From Ruminococcaceae bacterium UBA5406 (GTDB lineage Bacteria > Bacillota > Clostridia > Oscillospirales > Acutalibacteraceae): a DNA stretch of 64,000 nt. The stretch lies in NCBI GenBank assembly GCA_002407675.1, contig DHNW01000032.1:186001-250000 (forward strand), read 5' to 3'. Shown one piece after another: positions 16,673 through 25,883 of the stretch (position 1 is the first letter of the stretch; each line of letters opens with the position of its first letter). The notes under the pieces are model-generated. The model was not told the DNA's origin. It ran no database searches and saw nothing but the letters and a program-made list of their open reading frames with translations. The position numbers and the translations under genes were made by a program.

Positions 16673-17950
16673 TTACAGGGCGAAAACCTTCATCACATTC
16701 TGTTCTTTTTTATTCCTGCCGGAAATATAAAGACCACCTTTGAATTCGGAAAGCCAGTCATAATCATCCGACGGATCAAACAGGTATTGATTAACAATTT
16801 TCTTACTTTTAAAATCCACCGTCACCAAAGATTTGCCTAAAATAAAATAAATTTTGCCGTTATGAAAAAGAAGCCCATGAACACTTCCACTTTTCTTATT
16901 ATCATTATAATGATATAATTCACAAGTTTGCAGATTTAGAAAATACAGATTTTTCGCTTCGTCGCTCCATGCCGCAAAATTGCCGTCGGCATTGTAAAAA
17001 GAGATTTTAGTACTGCCGGTTTTTATCCGGTGCTTTTTGGGGCTATTGATAATATGTTCCGTAATATAGTAGTTTTCGCCATCTTTCGTACAGTAGTTTA
17101 CGGATGTACCAGAGCCCGGAGGGCTGTCATACGGCGAATCCAAATACAAACTTCCCTCCGTTTTGAACCTTTCTGCATGGCCGGTCGCCGGATTATAGCA
17201 GTACAAACGAAAACTACCGCCGCCATTCGTATCTCCATCTCCGGCAAGGCCACCGAACCAGTAAAATTGGTTGTTTACAACGGAAAAACCCGGAAGAGAG
17301 AACAGAAAACCCTGATCGGTTCCCAATAAAGCTCTCTTTTTCTTGACTAGATCAAATTTCACAAGCGATTCCCCGTCGTTCGCTTCTTCGTCCCAAAGCA
17401 GGCAGTTTCCGGCGCAGCCGATATAAGATACTTGCACCGTGGAGCAGTTTTTGTTTTCATACCGGTAGATTTGTTCCGTAGATCCGGTTTTTATGTTCTT
17501 GCGGTCAACCGCATATCCGTGAGAGATATCTGCCATTTTAACATCTTCCCAGTTGACGTAGACATAATAAATATTTTCTCCGCTGCTGTCCAAGCATGCG
17601 CCCTGCATGTCAGCGCGTTTTGTGGTTTTTCCGTTCTGAACATTCTTCAGTATATAATCTTTGCAGGACAAAGAAACAGGATTGTACCCGACGTTGTAGG
17701 TGAGTTCGATTTCTTGCGGTTTGAGGCTCTCCGCATCGATTTCTTCCGTTCCGTTTTCCGCCGTTTGCGAAACAGCACGGGCTGTGCCACTGCTTTTCGT
17801 CATCTGCGAAGCCGCGCCGACGGAAGCGGTAGTTTTTACCGGCGCGGGATTTGGATTTTTCCCGCACCCGGCAGAACCGGCGGCCAGAACCGCAGCTATA
17901 AAGAAAACAATAAATCTTCTTTTGTGATTTTTTCGAAATGGCCTTAACAA
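16673..17950 (-). CDS. Predicted lipoprotein, DUF5050-like beta-propeller
   Basis: The 425-aa protein starts with a positively charged stretch and a hydrophobic helix ending AAGSAGC, a lipobox with the lipidated Cys near residue 29. A Thr/Ser/Ala-rich linker (about 35-70) leads into repeated strand-turn phrases such as LDSSGENIYYVYVNW, KIYFILGKSLVTVDF and GGLYISGRN. These look like the DUF5050 propeller repeats of extracytoplasmic clostridial proteins. The start is TTG at 17950, with GGGAGG 11 nt upstream. A TTGACA/TATAGT promoter lies about 100 bp upstream. Function unknown. Confidence 0.7.
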   Translation of the reverse strand: MLRPFRKNHKRRFIVFFIAAVLAAGSAGCGKNPNPAPVKTTASVGAASQMTKSSGTARAVSQTAENGTEEIDAESLKPQEIELTYNVGYNPVSLSCKDYILKNVQNGKTTKRADMQGACLDSSGENIYYVYVNWEDVKMADISHGYAVDRKNIKTGSTEQIYRYENKNCSTVQVSYIGCAGNCLLWDEEANDGESLVKFDLVKKKRALLGTDQGFLFSLPGFSVVNNQFYWFGGLAGDGDTNGGGSFRLYCYNPATGHAERFKTEGSLYLDSPYDSPPGSGTSVNYCTKDGENYYITEHIINSPKKHRIKTGSTKISFYNADGNFAAWSDEAKNLYFLNLQTCELYHYNDNKKSGSVHGLLFHNGKIYFILGKSLVTVDFKSKKIVNQYLFDPSDDYDWLSEFKGGLYISGRNKKEQNVMKVFAL

Positions 17951-18046
17951 AGGATAACATACCTCCCGGAGTAATCTACACAGCCAAAAGCTTCGCTGAT
18001 GGAAACTGTATGGTTTCCAAGCCAGTTGATTTTCTTAATTGTAAAG

Positions 18047-18075
18047 ACTATATCACTCTGCCATTTATTTGTCAA
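18047..18075 (-). promoter_or_regulatory. Sigma-A promoter for the propeller lipoprotein
   Basis: On the minus strand TTGACA (18070-18075) and TATAGT (18047-18052) are separated by 17 bp. The rest of 17951-18170 is AT-rich leader with a small GGAAAC/GTTTCC hairpin at 18001-18018 and no gene. Confidence 0.8.
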
Positions 18076-18170
18076 TTATTTACTGTAATAAAATGTTTAT
18101 TCTGTTTGTTTATAAAATAGCCCCGGCAGAAGGGAACAGCCGCTGAGGCGCTTTCAAAGCAAATCTGCAG

Positions 18171-18206
18171 CAAAAAAATATCGGCCCCGGTAAAACCGGA
18201 ACCGAT
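18171..18206 (-). terminator. Intrinsic terminator of the gal operon
   Basis: Read leftward, ATCGG-CCGG and CCGG-CCGAT form a stem with an internal mismatch and a TTTTA loop, followed by ATTTTTTTG. It lies 18 bp past the galE stop. Confidence 0.8.
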
Positions 18207-18223
18207 GCTTCACTGTTTTCAAA

Positions 18224-19222
18224 TTACGGGTTCTTCTGAATGAAATTCCAACTGTCGCGGCACATATCGTCCAGCGTATACTGAGCCTGCCAGCCCAGTT
18301 CCTGTTTTGCGCGGGAACAGTCCGCATAGCAGGTGGCAATGTCGCCCGCGCGGCGCGGCGTGACTTTGTACGGGATTTTAACGCCGCTGGCCCTCTCAAA
18401 CGCATGGACAACGTCGAGGACGGAGCTTCCCTTGCCGGTGCCGAGGTTAAACGCCCGCGCGCCGTCCAGCGTATCAATCTTTTCCAGCGCTTTCACATGG
18501 CCCGCCGCAAGGTCGCACACATGGATGTAGTCGCGCACGCCTGTGCCGTCGGGCGTGGGGTAATCATCGCCGAATACGCGCAGGCACGGCAGTTTCCCAA
18601 TGGCCACTTTCATAATATAGGGCATCAGATTGTTGGGAATGCCGTTCGGGTTTTCGCCGATCAGGCCGCTCCGATGCGCGCCGATCGGGTTGAAATAGCG
18701 CAGCAGCGCCACTTTCCAGTCCTTTTGCGCATGGCAGACATCGCGCAGGATCTGCTCGATCATCACTTTCGTGCAGCCGTAAGGGTTTGTCGCGGAAACC
18801 GGCATTCCTTCGGTGAACGGCGCTTTGTTGTTCATGCCGTAGACCGTGGCGGAAGAACTGAACACCAGGCGGCGGACGCCGTGCTTCTTCATCAGGCGCA
18901 GCAGATTGAGGGTGCCCGTAAGGTTGTTGTGGTAATATTCCAGCGGCTTTTCGACCGATTCGCCCACGGCCTTGAGGCCGGCAAAATGGATCACCGCGTC
19001 AATTTTATTTTCCTGAAAGACAGTCTCAAAAGACGCTTCATCCAGCATGTCGCATTCATACGCGGGAAATTTTTTACCCGTGATGGTTTCGATTTTGCCG
19101 ATTACGTCCGGCGAAGAATTGCTGTAATTGTCCATGACGACAATGCCGTATCCGCTGTTCAGCAGTTCTACGCAGGTATGGGAGCCGATATACCCGGCCC
19201 CTCCGGTAATTAAAACGTTCAT
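18224..19222 (-). CDS. galE: UDP-glucose 4-epimerase
   Basis: The 332-aa SDR enzyme interconverts UDP-galactose and UDP-glucose with bound NAD, the last Leloir step. It has the Rossmann motif MNVLITGGAGYIGSH, SSSATVYG with the catalytic Ser, and the YGCTK catalytic Tyr/Lys pair. The C-terminal substrate-binding phrases NPIGAHRSGLIGE and RRAGDIA are present. The start at MNVLITGG (19222) overlaps the galT stop as ATGA; the upstream frame is unrelated. Confidence 0.96.
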   Translation of the reverse strand: MNVLITGGAGYIGSHTCVELLNSGYGIVVMDNYSNSSPDVIGKIETITGKKFPAYECDMLDEASFETVFQENKIDAVIHFAGLKAVGESVEKPLEYYHNNLTGTLNLLRLMKKHGVRRLVFSSSATVYGMNNKAPFTEGMPVSATNPYGCTKVMIEQILRDVCHAQKDWKVALLRYFNPIGAHRSGLIGENPNGIPNNLMPYIMKVAIGKLPCLRVFGDDYPTPDGTGVRDYIHVCDLAAGHVKALEKIDTLDGARAFNLGTGKGSSVLDVVHAFERASGVKIPYKVTPRRAGDIATCYADCSRAKQELGWQAQYTLDDMCRDSWNFIQKNP

Positions 19223-20199
19223 GACTGATGCCCCTTTTCCTTTATAAAGCGCGCGTAGGCCGCGCGCAGCTCTTCCGCCGTATCTTCCGGGCAGGTCGGA
19301 TTGCAGGCCGCCCACGCCCCCGTTTCGCTGGAGGCATTGAACTTCTGCTTCTCCGCGCTGCGCATCGGCGGATAAAATTCAACGTGAAAATGGAAATCCT
19401 TCGAGTAGTCGCCGCTGTTGACCGGCGCGTTGTGCATGCACATCATGTACGGGAACTTATACCCGAACAGGCTGTCCAGCATTCCGGCGGTATCACGGAC
19501 AGTGATTCCGAATGCATCCCGCTCCTCATCCGTAAAATCGGTAAGATACTGCCTGTGCGCATTGGACTGGATATAGACACCGTAGGGATATGCCGTGAAA
19601 AACGGCAGGAACACCGTAAAGAATTCATTTTGGAAGAGGATGCGCTTCTTTTCCTTAATCTCGTTTTTCAGGTGGTCGCAGAAAAGGCAGCGCCCGGTTG
19701 ATTCATAATACTCCTTTGCGGAGCGGGTTTCAAGCTCCAGCTTTTTGGGCAGGAACGGATAGCCGTAAATCTGCCCGTGCGGGTGCGGCATGGTGACGCC
19801 CACCACGTCGCCCCGGTTTTCAAAGATAAAGATATATTTAATTTTCGGGTCGGCGCGCATGGCGCTGAAACGTTCGCACCACAGATCCACCAGCCTGCGC
19901 ATGTGCGCGTCGGAAAGCTCCGGCAGCGTAACCGTATGCTCCGGCGAATAAAGGATCACTTCGCATTTCCCGTAGTTCGGCCTTGTCTTGAAAAAGTCCG
20001 TCGCAACACCGTCCGGTTCCGGCGGATCCTGACGCAGGGCTGGAAAATCATTGTCGTATTCCATCACGTCGTAATCCGGCACGTTCCCGGACGAGGGGCA
20101 GAACGGACACCAGTCCTTCGGCATCTGCGGCCGGTTCTGCCGGTTCGACGCCACCATGGTCCAGTCCCGGATAAACGGGTCCCATCTCAGTTCAGCCAT
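19219..20199 (-). CDS. galT: Galactose-1-phosphate uridylyltransferase
   Basis: The 326-aa histidine-triad-fold enzyme exchanges UMP between UDP-glucose and galactose-1-phosphate. It shows WCPFCPSSG (first zinc cysteines), FENRGDVVGVTMPHPHGQIYG with the active-site HPHGQ, a second CLFCDH, and FHFHVEFYPP. This is the class I GalT layout. It is translationally coupled to galE and follows galK by 57 bp. Confidence 0.96.
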   Translation of the reverse strand: MAELRWDPFIRDWTMVASNRQNRPQMPKDWCPFCPSSGNVPDYDVMEYDNDFPALRQDPPEPDGVATDFFKTRPNYGKCEVILYSPEHTVTLPELSDAHMRRLVDLWCERFSAMRADPKIKYIFIFENRGDVVGVTMPHPHGQIYGYPFLPKKLELETRSAKEYYESTGRCLFCDHLKNEIKEKKRILFQNEFFTVFLPFFTAYPYGVYIQSNAHRQYLTDFTDEERDAFGITVRDTAGMLDSLFGYKFPYMMCMHNAPVNSGDYSKDFHFHVEFYPPMRSAEKQKFNASSETGAWAACNPTCPEDTAEELRAAYARFIKEKGHQS

Positions 20200-20256
20200 T
20201 TTTGCACTCTCCTTATGATACCTTTATCATGCCTTTTTTATTGGATGATTCAATCC

Positions 20257-21543
20257 TTATAAAATCCGGATTCCGCCGACAGGCCGGACGGTAAGCGGAC
20301 GGCAGCTGTTTTGCCCGAAGACGGATTCCATGCGGCGGGTGAATTCGCCGAGAAAATCCGCCGGGACATACGCCTGCACCGTACCGGCAAACCCGCCGCC
20401 GTGCACGCGCCACGCCCCGCCGCGGCCCGCCAGGAACTTTTCGCACAGCGCGAGCGCGAGCGCCACCCCCTGCTCTTTCACGCGGGACGGCGAATAGACG
20501 TTTTGCAGGTACTGGAATGACGAACGCCCGCTCTCGGTCACGAGGCGCAGGAACGTTTGAAAATTCCCGGCCCGGAGGGCTTCCGCCTCTTCTCCGACAC
20601 GCCGGTTCTCCCCGAAGAAATGGATGGCGCGCAGAAGCGCCCGGTCGCCCGTCTGGGCGCGGATTTGAGGGATGCGGGAATAAAATTCCGCTTCGTCCAC
20701 CTGTGAGAGGACATTCTTCCCAAAACAGGCCGCCACACGCTTCATCTCGGCGGGGATGGCCGCGTAGTCGGGCGTCAGGTCCGAGTGGCTGCCTTTCGTG
20801 TCGATGATGCACAGGCGGCATCCGCAGTCTGCAAAATCAAACGGGATTTTTTCCGCGCGCGGCTGAGCCGGATCGGCAAAATCCAGCAGGGCAAACCCGC
20901 CGATTGCGCTGGAAGCCTGATCCATCAAGCCGCAGGGCTTGCCAAAATACGCATTTTCCGCTTCCTGCCCGATCTGCGCAATGACAAGCGGAGGGACTTT
21001 ACTGCCGCAGTAAAGTCCACTGATTACCGTGCCGATCAGCACTTCAAACGCGGCGGAGGAGGAAAGGCCCGAACCGGACAGCACCTCCGACGTTGTATAG
21101 GCGCGGAACCCGCCCACGGGGTACCCGCGCTTCCGGAAACCGGCGCAGATGCCGCGGATCAGTGCCTTTGAGCCGCCTGTCTCCCCCGGCTTTCTGCCGA
21201 GGTCGCCCGCATTCAGCGCATCCTCCGGGAACCCTTCCGACTGAACGCGGATTTCTCCGTTTTCTGTGCGGGCAGCCACGGCGACGGCATCGAGATCCAC
21301 ACCGGCAGCCAGCACACGCCCGCCCTGGTGGTCCGTGTGGTTCCCGCCGACCTCCGTCCGGCCCGGGGCGCTGAAGACCGCGACATTTTCTTCCCGGCCG
21401 TATAATTTTTCAAATTCTTCCGCAGCGTGTGCCAGGCGCTTGGCGCGCGCAGCAGCTTCGCGGCTTCCGCAGGCATAAATGCGTTCCAGCTTTTCAGCGT
21501 TTTCTTTGCGGGAAAGTTCTTCCCCCACCTGTCTGGGCAGCAT
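20257..21543 (-). CDS. galK: Galactokinase
   Basis: The 428-aa GHMP kinase phosphorylates galactose at C1. Motifs are the signature APGRTEVGGNHTDHQGG, the ATP loop LSGSGLSSSAAFEVLIG, and the third motif VHGGGFAGTVQAYVP. GNHTDHQ replaces the usual GEHTDYN, a variation seen in clostridial GalK-like enzymes, so the substrate preference might be slightly altered. The start is set at MLPRQVGEEL (21543) behind GGAGGGG; the longer frame crosses the divergent ger promoter. First gene of galK-galT-galE. Confidence 0.93.
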   Translation of the reverse strand: MLPRQVGEELSRKENAEKLERIYACGSREAAARAKRLAHAAEEFEKLYGREENVAVFSAPGRTEVGGNHTDHQGGRVLAAGVDLDAVAVAARTENGEIRVQSEGFPEDALNAGDLGRKPGETGGSKALIRGICAGFRKRGYPVGGFRAYTTSEVLSGSGLSSSAAFEVLIGTVISGLYCGSKVPPLVIAQIGQEAENAYFGKPCGLMDQASSAIGGFALLDFADPAQPRAEKIPFDFADCGCRLCIIDTKGSHSDLTPDYAAIPAEMKRVAACFGKNVLSQVDEAEFYSRIPQIRAQTGDRALLRAIHFFGENRRVGEEAEALRAGNFQTFLRLVTESGRSSFQYLQNVYSPSRVKEQGVALALALCEKFLAGRGGAWRVHGGGFAGTVQAYVPADFLGEFTRRMESVFGQNSCRPLTVRPVGGIRIL

Positions 21544-21592
21544 CTTACAATCCCCTCCAAAATTTTGTTTTTCACTCTTTGCCTTTTCTTTT

Positions 21593-21621
21593 ATTGTAAG
21601 GCCGGCCGTCCGGACGCACAA
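21593..21621 (-). promoter_or_regulatory. Promoter of the gal operon
   Basis: On the minus strand TTGTGC and TACAAT are 17 bp apart, about 50 bp upstream of the galK start. The -35 is weak. No operator was recognised. Confidence 0.5.
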
Positions 21622-21681
21622 GTGCCGTTTGTATCGTCCATATGGATATTTGATGCATGCTGCCGGGAACAGAACCCACAG

Positions 21682-21711
21682 GTATATTTTCCCCCGGCAC
21701 TGGAAAATATA
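21682..21711 (+). promoter_or_regulatory. Candidate forespore (sigma-G type) promoter for the ger operon
   Basis: GTATA and AAATATA are spaced 18 bp apart and end 26 bp before the GTG start of gerA. The fit to sigma-G is partial. Germinant receptor operons are sigma-G dependent in Bacillus, which is why this is proposed. Confidence 0.35.
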
Positions 21712-21736
21712 AATGGAAACGAAAGGGGGGCTGACT

Positions 21737-23233
21737 GTGGCCAGCCAAGATAATTTTAAGGGAGCCAAACTGCCGTGCGAAAAGCTGGACGCGAACGTGC
21801 GGTATATCCATTCCGTCTTTAGCGACGATGACACTCTCGTAACCCGGTTTCTCTCCAGCCCTTTCGATTCCGCCCTGAAATTCTGCCTGATTTATGCAAA
21901 CGGAATGGTCAACAACAAGCTGCTGAACGACGACGTGATCCGCCCGCTTTTGCAGTACCGGTTTCCGGAAGAACACGACGGCCTGACCAGGCTTATCGCG
22001 CAGAATGTGATGTTCTCGGATGATGTGAAGCAAACGGACGACATGGAAGCAATCGTGCAGGGAATCGTGTACGGCGACACGGTCCTTCTGGCCGACGGGT
22101 GCGCCGACAGCCTGGTCCTGAACACAAAGGGATGGAACACGCGCTCCATTGAGGAGCCGGAAAGCGAGCGGGTGCTCCGCGGACCGCGTGAGGGTTTTAA
22201 CGAATCCATGCTGGTCAACCTTTCCATGATCCGCCGCCGCATCCGCACACCGGATTTGAAATTCCGGTTCCTTACGTTCGGCCGGAAAACCCGCACAAAA
22301 GCCTGCCTGTGCTACCTGGACAGCGTGGTGAACAAGCACGTCCTGGAAGAACTGAAAAAGCGGCTGGCAACAATCGACATTGACGGCACGCTGGACACAG
22401 AATACATCATGGAGCTGATCCGGGACAAACCCTACTCCCCCGTGGAAACCATCGGCAGCACCGAGCGCCCGGACGTGGTTGCCGGAAGGCTGCTGGAGGG
22501 CAGGGTCGCACTTGTGCTGGACGGAACCCCGCAGGTGATGACCGTCCCGTTTTTGCTGATTGAGGATTTCCAGAGTGATGAAGACTACTGCCTGAACTAC
22601 TACTTTGCTTCACTCGGACGAATCCTCCGGATTCTGGCGTTTCTGATCTCTACGGGTCTTCCGGCCATTTACGTAGCTTTGGCCACGTTTCATCAAGACA
22701 TTCTGCCGGCACCGCTGCTTATCAGCATCTCTCAGGCAAGAGATGGGGTTCCGTTCCCGACGATCCTGGAAATCCTGTTCATGCTGGTGGTGTTTGAGAT
22801 GCTCCGTGAAACGGGGGCCCGCATGCCCGGCATCATGGGGCAGACGCTCAGCATTGTGGGAGCGCTGGTCATCGGACAGGCAGCCGTCACCGCTAAAATT
22901 GTGAGCGCCCCTATCATTATTATTGTGGGCATAGCCGGAATTACCGGCCTGATGGTGCCGAGGCTGAAAAGTTTTACGATTTTAGTCCGTTTTACCATGC
23001 TGGCGCTCGCTTCCGTACTCGGCCTGTACGGTTTTCTGTACGGCAGAGTTGCCCTTCTGATCCTGCTGTACGGGATGGACTCGTTCGGCGTACCGCTGAT
23101 GGGGAACTCCACGGAAAAACTGAAGAATACCAAAGACATTTATATCCGCGCCCCGTGGTGGATGATGATCACCCGCCCAAAGGAGCTTACGAAAAACAGA
23201 ATCCGGCAGAATCGGGGCAGTAAGAAAAAATGA
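21737..23233 (+). CDS. Spore germination protein GerA-type A subunit
   Basis: The 498-aa A subunit of a nutrient germinant receptor sits in the spore inner membrane. The soluble N-terminal half includes DDTLVTRFL, GDTVLLADG and EGRVALVLDGTPQVMTVP. The C-terminal half has five or six membrane segments with the family phrases RETGARMPGIMGQTLSIVGA and VPRLKSFTILVRF. I use GTG at 21737 with AAAGGGGGG 6 nt upstream rather than the ATG at 21713, which has no ribosome site. The stop overlaps the gerC-type start by 4 bp. Confidence 0.93.
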   Translation: MASQDNFKGAKLPCEKLDANVRYIHSVFSDDDTLVTRFLSSPFDSALKFCLIYANGMVNNKLLNDDVIRPLLQYRFPEEHDGLTRLIAQNVMFSDDVKQTDDMEAIVQGIVYGDTVLLADGCADSLVLNTKGWNTRSIEEPESERVLRGPREGFNESMLVNLSMIRRRIRTPDLKFRFLTFGRKTRTKACLCYLDSVVNKHVLEELKKRLATIDIDGTLDTEYIMELIRDKPYSPVETIGSTERPDVVAGRLLEGRVALVLDGTPQVMTVPFLLIEDFQSDEDYCLNYYFASLGRILRILAFLISTGLPAIYVALATFHQDILPAPLLISISQARDGVPFPTILEILFMLVVFEMLRETGARMPGIMGQTLSIVGALVIGQAAVTAKIVSAPIIIIVGIAGITGLMVPRLKSFTILVRFTMLALASVLGLYGFLYGRVALLILLYGMDSFGVPLMGNSTEKLKNTKDIYIRAPWWMMITRPKELTKNRIRQNRGSKKK

Positions 23234-24384
23234 GGGCATTCAAAATTTTTACCGCAGCCGCTCTTGCTGTTTCTCTGGTTTTTCTGACCGGGTGCTGGGA
23301 CTACCGGGAAGTTGAGGACATGTACATTGTCGGCGGAATTGCGATCGACAAAGGGACGCAGGGGCACCCATACCGTGTGACCGCTGAAGTGCTTGACCTT
23401 TCAAGCGGCGGCAGTGAAAAACAGAGCCCTATAAAAGGAAAAGTGCTGGAATCCGAAGGAGAAACCGTCTCTGAAGCCATCGCAGCCCTTTCCCACAGGG
23501 CGAACAAAACTCTGTATTACGGCGACTGCAAAATGGTGATCTTCAGCAGGGATATTGCCGCCGACGGCCTTTCCGGCGTGCTGGACTGGATGAACCGGGA
23601 TCCCCAGCCCCGCTTCACCATCCAGGCGTACGTTTCTCAGGAACAGACAGCGGGGGAAATTTTGCTGAAAGGCTCCCCCAACGGCCAGCCGATTACGCTC
23701 CTCATCTCAAAAGCAATGGAAAAAGCCGCCAGCTATTCCGGGAAAAGCCAGGCTGTGGAACTTTACCAGCTGGATAACTTTCTCTGGGGGGAAGGGCAGA
23801 GCGCGACCCTGCCTGACATCCGGTTCCACCGGTATGAAGACGGCGTAGAACCGGAGTTGTACGGAACAGCCGTATTTCAGGGCGACCGGTATATCGGTGA
23901 ACTGGACGACCAGGAATCGTTCTATTTTCTGTTTATCACCGACAACAACAGCGGCGGAATCTTCCTGACCGGCGAAAAGCCCGACGACAAGGATATCAGC
24001 CTGAAAATCCGGAAAAGCAGCACCAACGTGGAACCGGTTATCAGCGGAAACAATATCCGGATGAAGATCAAAATCAGGATGGAAACCTCCTATGATGAGG
24101 AATGCTCCCGGAAGAATCTTCTGAAAAACAAAGGGATCAAAACCATTGAACAGTATGCGGAAAAGTCCCTGGTAAAACGGGCGGGGCAAACCGTGGACAC
24201 TGTTCAAAAAAAATACGGCAGTGACATCTTCGGATTCGGCCGCAAAATCTATGAAAAGGATCCGGATCTGTGGAAAAAGATCAAGCCGGAGTGGAACCGG
24301 CACTTCCGGGATCTAAAATGTGACATTTCCGCGGAAGTAGTCATTACCGACACAGGATTTGCATTCCCGAAAGGATACGAATGA
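23230..24384 (+). CDS. Spore germination lipoprotein, Ger(x)C family
   Basis: The 384-aa C subunit of the germinant receptor is a lipoprotein. The signal peptide ends in the lipobox VFLTGC (Cys22), followed by the family hallmark WDYREVEDMYIVGGIAIDKG. Other typical parts are SHRANKTLYYGDCKMVIFS and a C-terminal conserved block ending PEWNRHFRDLKCDISAEVVI. The ATG overlaps the upstream stop as ATGA, so A and C subunits are coupled. Confidence 0.95.
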   Translation: MRAFKIFTAAALAVSLVFLTGCWDYREVEDMYIVGGIAIDKGTQGHPYRVTAEVLDLSSGGSEKQSPIKGKVLESEGETVSEAIAALSHRANKTLYYGDCKMVIFSRDIAADGLSGVLDWMNRDPQPRFTIQAYVSQEQTAGEILLKGSPNGQPITLLISKAMEKAASYSGKSQAVELYQLDNFLWGEGQSATLPDIRFHRYEDGVEPELYGTAVFQGDRYIGELDDQESFYFLFITDNNSGGIFLTGEKPDDKDISLKIRKSSTNVEPVISGNNIRMKIKIRMETSYDEECSRKNLLKNKGIKTIEQYAEKSLVKRAGQTVDTVQKKYGSDIFGFGRKIYEKDPDLWKKIKPEWNRHFRDLKCDISAEVVITDTGFAFPKGYE

Positions 24385-24385
24385 G

Positions 24386-24604
24386 ATGCAGCAGATTATG
24401 CTTTCAGCGTTTCTTCTGGCTTTTTGTGTCTGGGTGGATCTAGTGCCCCTGATTAAGAAAAAAGAAAAAAAGGCGCTGTGGTTTGCGATTCCTTCTTACC
24501 TTATATACCTGATTCTTAACATTCTGGTAGGACTGAACGTAAAAACGGCCGGCTTGAACCAAATCATTGCCCAGCTGGTAAAGTCTGCCATGAAACTGGA
24601 GTAA
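24386..24604 (+). CDS. Small two-helix membrane protein within the ger operon
   Basis: The 72-aa protein begins MQQIMLSAFLLAFCVWVDLV, giving one hydrophobic helix. A Lys/Glu-rich turn (IKKKEKKA) and a second hydrophobic segment (SYLIYLILNILVGL) follow. The ATG lies 1 nt after the gerC-type stop, and the gerB-type gene starts 8 bp after its stop, so it is embedded in the operon. It may correspond to the small 'D' subunits reported in some germination operons, but I cannot match it to a named family. Confidence 0.7.
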   Translation: MQQIMLSAFLLAFCVWVDLVPLIKKKEKKALWFAIPSYLIYLILNILVGLNVKTAGLNQIIAQLVKSAMKLE

Positions 24605-24612
24605 AAAGGCTG

Positions 24613-25722
24613 ATGAAGAATCAAAAAGTGCCCGGAAAAAAAATAACCGCCATAATCGCGCTGTACCTGATCGGGAGCTCTCTGGTGGAAAGTTCCGTGA
24701 GCGGAGCAGCACGCCAGGACTCGTGGTTCTGCGTTCTGCTGGCCACGGGGCTGGCCTTGCTGCTGGCCTGGCTTTACAGTTCCATCCTGCGCCTGCATCC
24801 CGGAAAAGGCCTGTTTGACATTGCGGTTGAAACTTTGGGGGCCGTTCTCGGAAAAATTGTCTGTGCCATCTTTGTATTGTACGCTGTCTATCTTGCGGCG
24901 CAGGTAATCCGTGTTTTTGAAGAGTTTGTCCATCTGGTCAATTTACCGCAAACACCGGAGATTGTCCTGCTGATTTTTACCGTTCCGCTGGTCGCCTGGC
25001 AGGTAAGAAGCGGCCTGAACAATATGGCCAACGTATCCGCTTTTCTGCTCCCCTTGCAGCTCATCTTCGTGGCGATTACCATTGTATTGGGCATAAAATT
25101 CATGGATCCTGAAAATATCCGGCCGATCCTCAGCGCAAAACCAACGCAGATGCTGAAAGCAACCTTGGGAGTCTTAGCCCTCCCTTACGGGGAAACCATC
25201 CTCTGCACGTCGTTTTTCGGAGAAGTTGACCAGAAAGAAAGTCCCTTCAAAATTATGGCTTTCGGCATCCTGATTGCCGGGGCTGTGCTGGTTATGGCCA
25301 GGCTGAGAAATCTGCTGATCCTTGGTTCTGCGACGGTGCAGATGTATCTGTTCCCTTCCTATGATGCAGTAGGCGTTATTTCACTGGGGGACTTTGTCAC
25401 GAGAATTTCTGTGCTGATCGGCGTCAACCTTGTCCTTGCCGGTATTATAAAAGTCAGCGCCTATCTTTATTCCGCTACCCTCGGGATTTCCCGAATTCTT
25501 GAAATCCGGGACTTTCTGTCTCCCGCCGTATCCTGCTGCCTGCTCATCGCCGGCATCTCCAGTATTCTCTACAGCAATATATTGGATGGAATGAAATTTA
25601 TCACTATCATGCCCTATAACAGCGTCTTGTTTCAGATCCTTCTGCCGGCGGTGATCCTGATTGCCGGCAAACTGAAAAAGAAAGCTGCCGGCGGAAAAAA
25701 GTGGCCGGAAAAAAATAGATAA
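24613..25722 (+). CDS. Spore germination protein GerA-type B subunit (APC-fold permease)
   Basis: The 369-aa integral membrane protein has about ten hydrophobic helices. It opens KITAIIALYLIGSSLVESSV, followed by PGKGLFDIAVETLGAVLGK and LGVLALPYGETILC, phrases of the GerB/amino-acid-permease family. In GerA-type receptors this subunit binds the germinant. It ends the operon, giving the order A-C-small-B, whereas Bacillus operons run A-B-C. Confidence 0.93.
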   Translation: MKNQKVPGKKITAIIALYLIGSSLVESSVSGAARQDSWFCVLLATGLALLLAWLYSSILRLHPGKGLFDIAVETLGAVLGKIVCAIFVLYAVYLAAQVIRVFEEFVHLVNLPQTPEIVLLIFTVPLVAWQVRSGLNNMANVSAFLLPLQLIFVAITIVLGIKFMDPENIRPILSAKPTQMLKATLGVLALPYGETILCTSFFGEVDQKESPFKIMAFGILIAGAVLVMARLRNLLILGSATVQMYLFPSYDAVGVISLGDFVTRISVLIGVNLVLAGIIKVSAYLYSATLGISRILEIRDFLSPAVSCCLLIAGISSILYSNILDGMKFITIMPYNSVLFQILLPAVILIAGKLKKKAAGGKKWPEKNR

Positions 25723-25732
25723 GATGGATCCA

Positions 25733-25763
25733 AACGGTCCCCGGGAACTGTCCGGGGACCGTT
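25733..25763 (+). terminator. Hairpin at the end of the ger operon
   Basis: A perfect 12-bp stem (AACGGTCCCCGG/CCGGGGACCGTT) has a 7-nt loop. The T-tract after it is weak (AATTGTTAATAAA), so termination may be partial. Confidence 0.65.
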
Positions 25764-25782
25764 AATTGTTAATAAACTGTCC

Positions 25783-25811
25783 TTTATTTTTAGACCTTCC
25801 TATGCTATAAT
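25783..25811 (+). promoter_or_regulatory. secA promoter (extended -10)
   Basis: TGCTATAAT (TATAAT at 25806-25811) is an extended -10; a poor -35 (TTTATT) lies 17 bp upstream. Downstream in the leader, CCGCC (25851-25855) and GGCGG (25861-25865) followed by TTTTT form a short terminator-like hairpin just before the ribosome site GAGGTG. This could attenuate secA. Confidence 0.55.
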
Positions 25812-25883
25812 GAAAAATACAAACGAAAATATCTGAAACAGAAATATCCTCCGCCGGCACGGCGGTTTTTGAGGTGAATCAAC

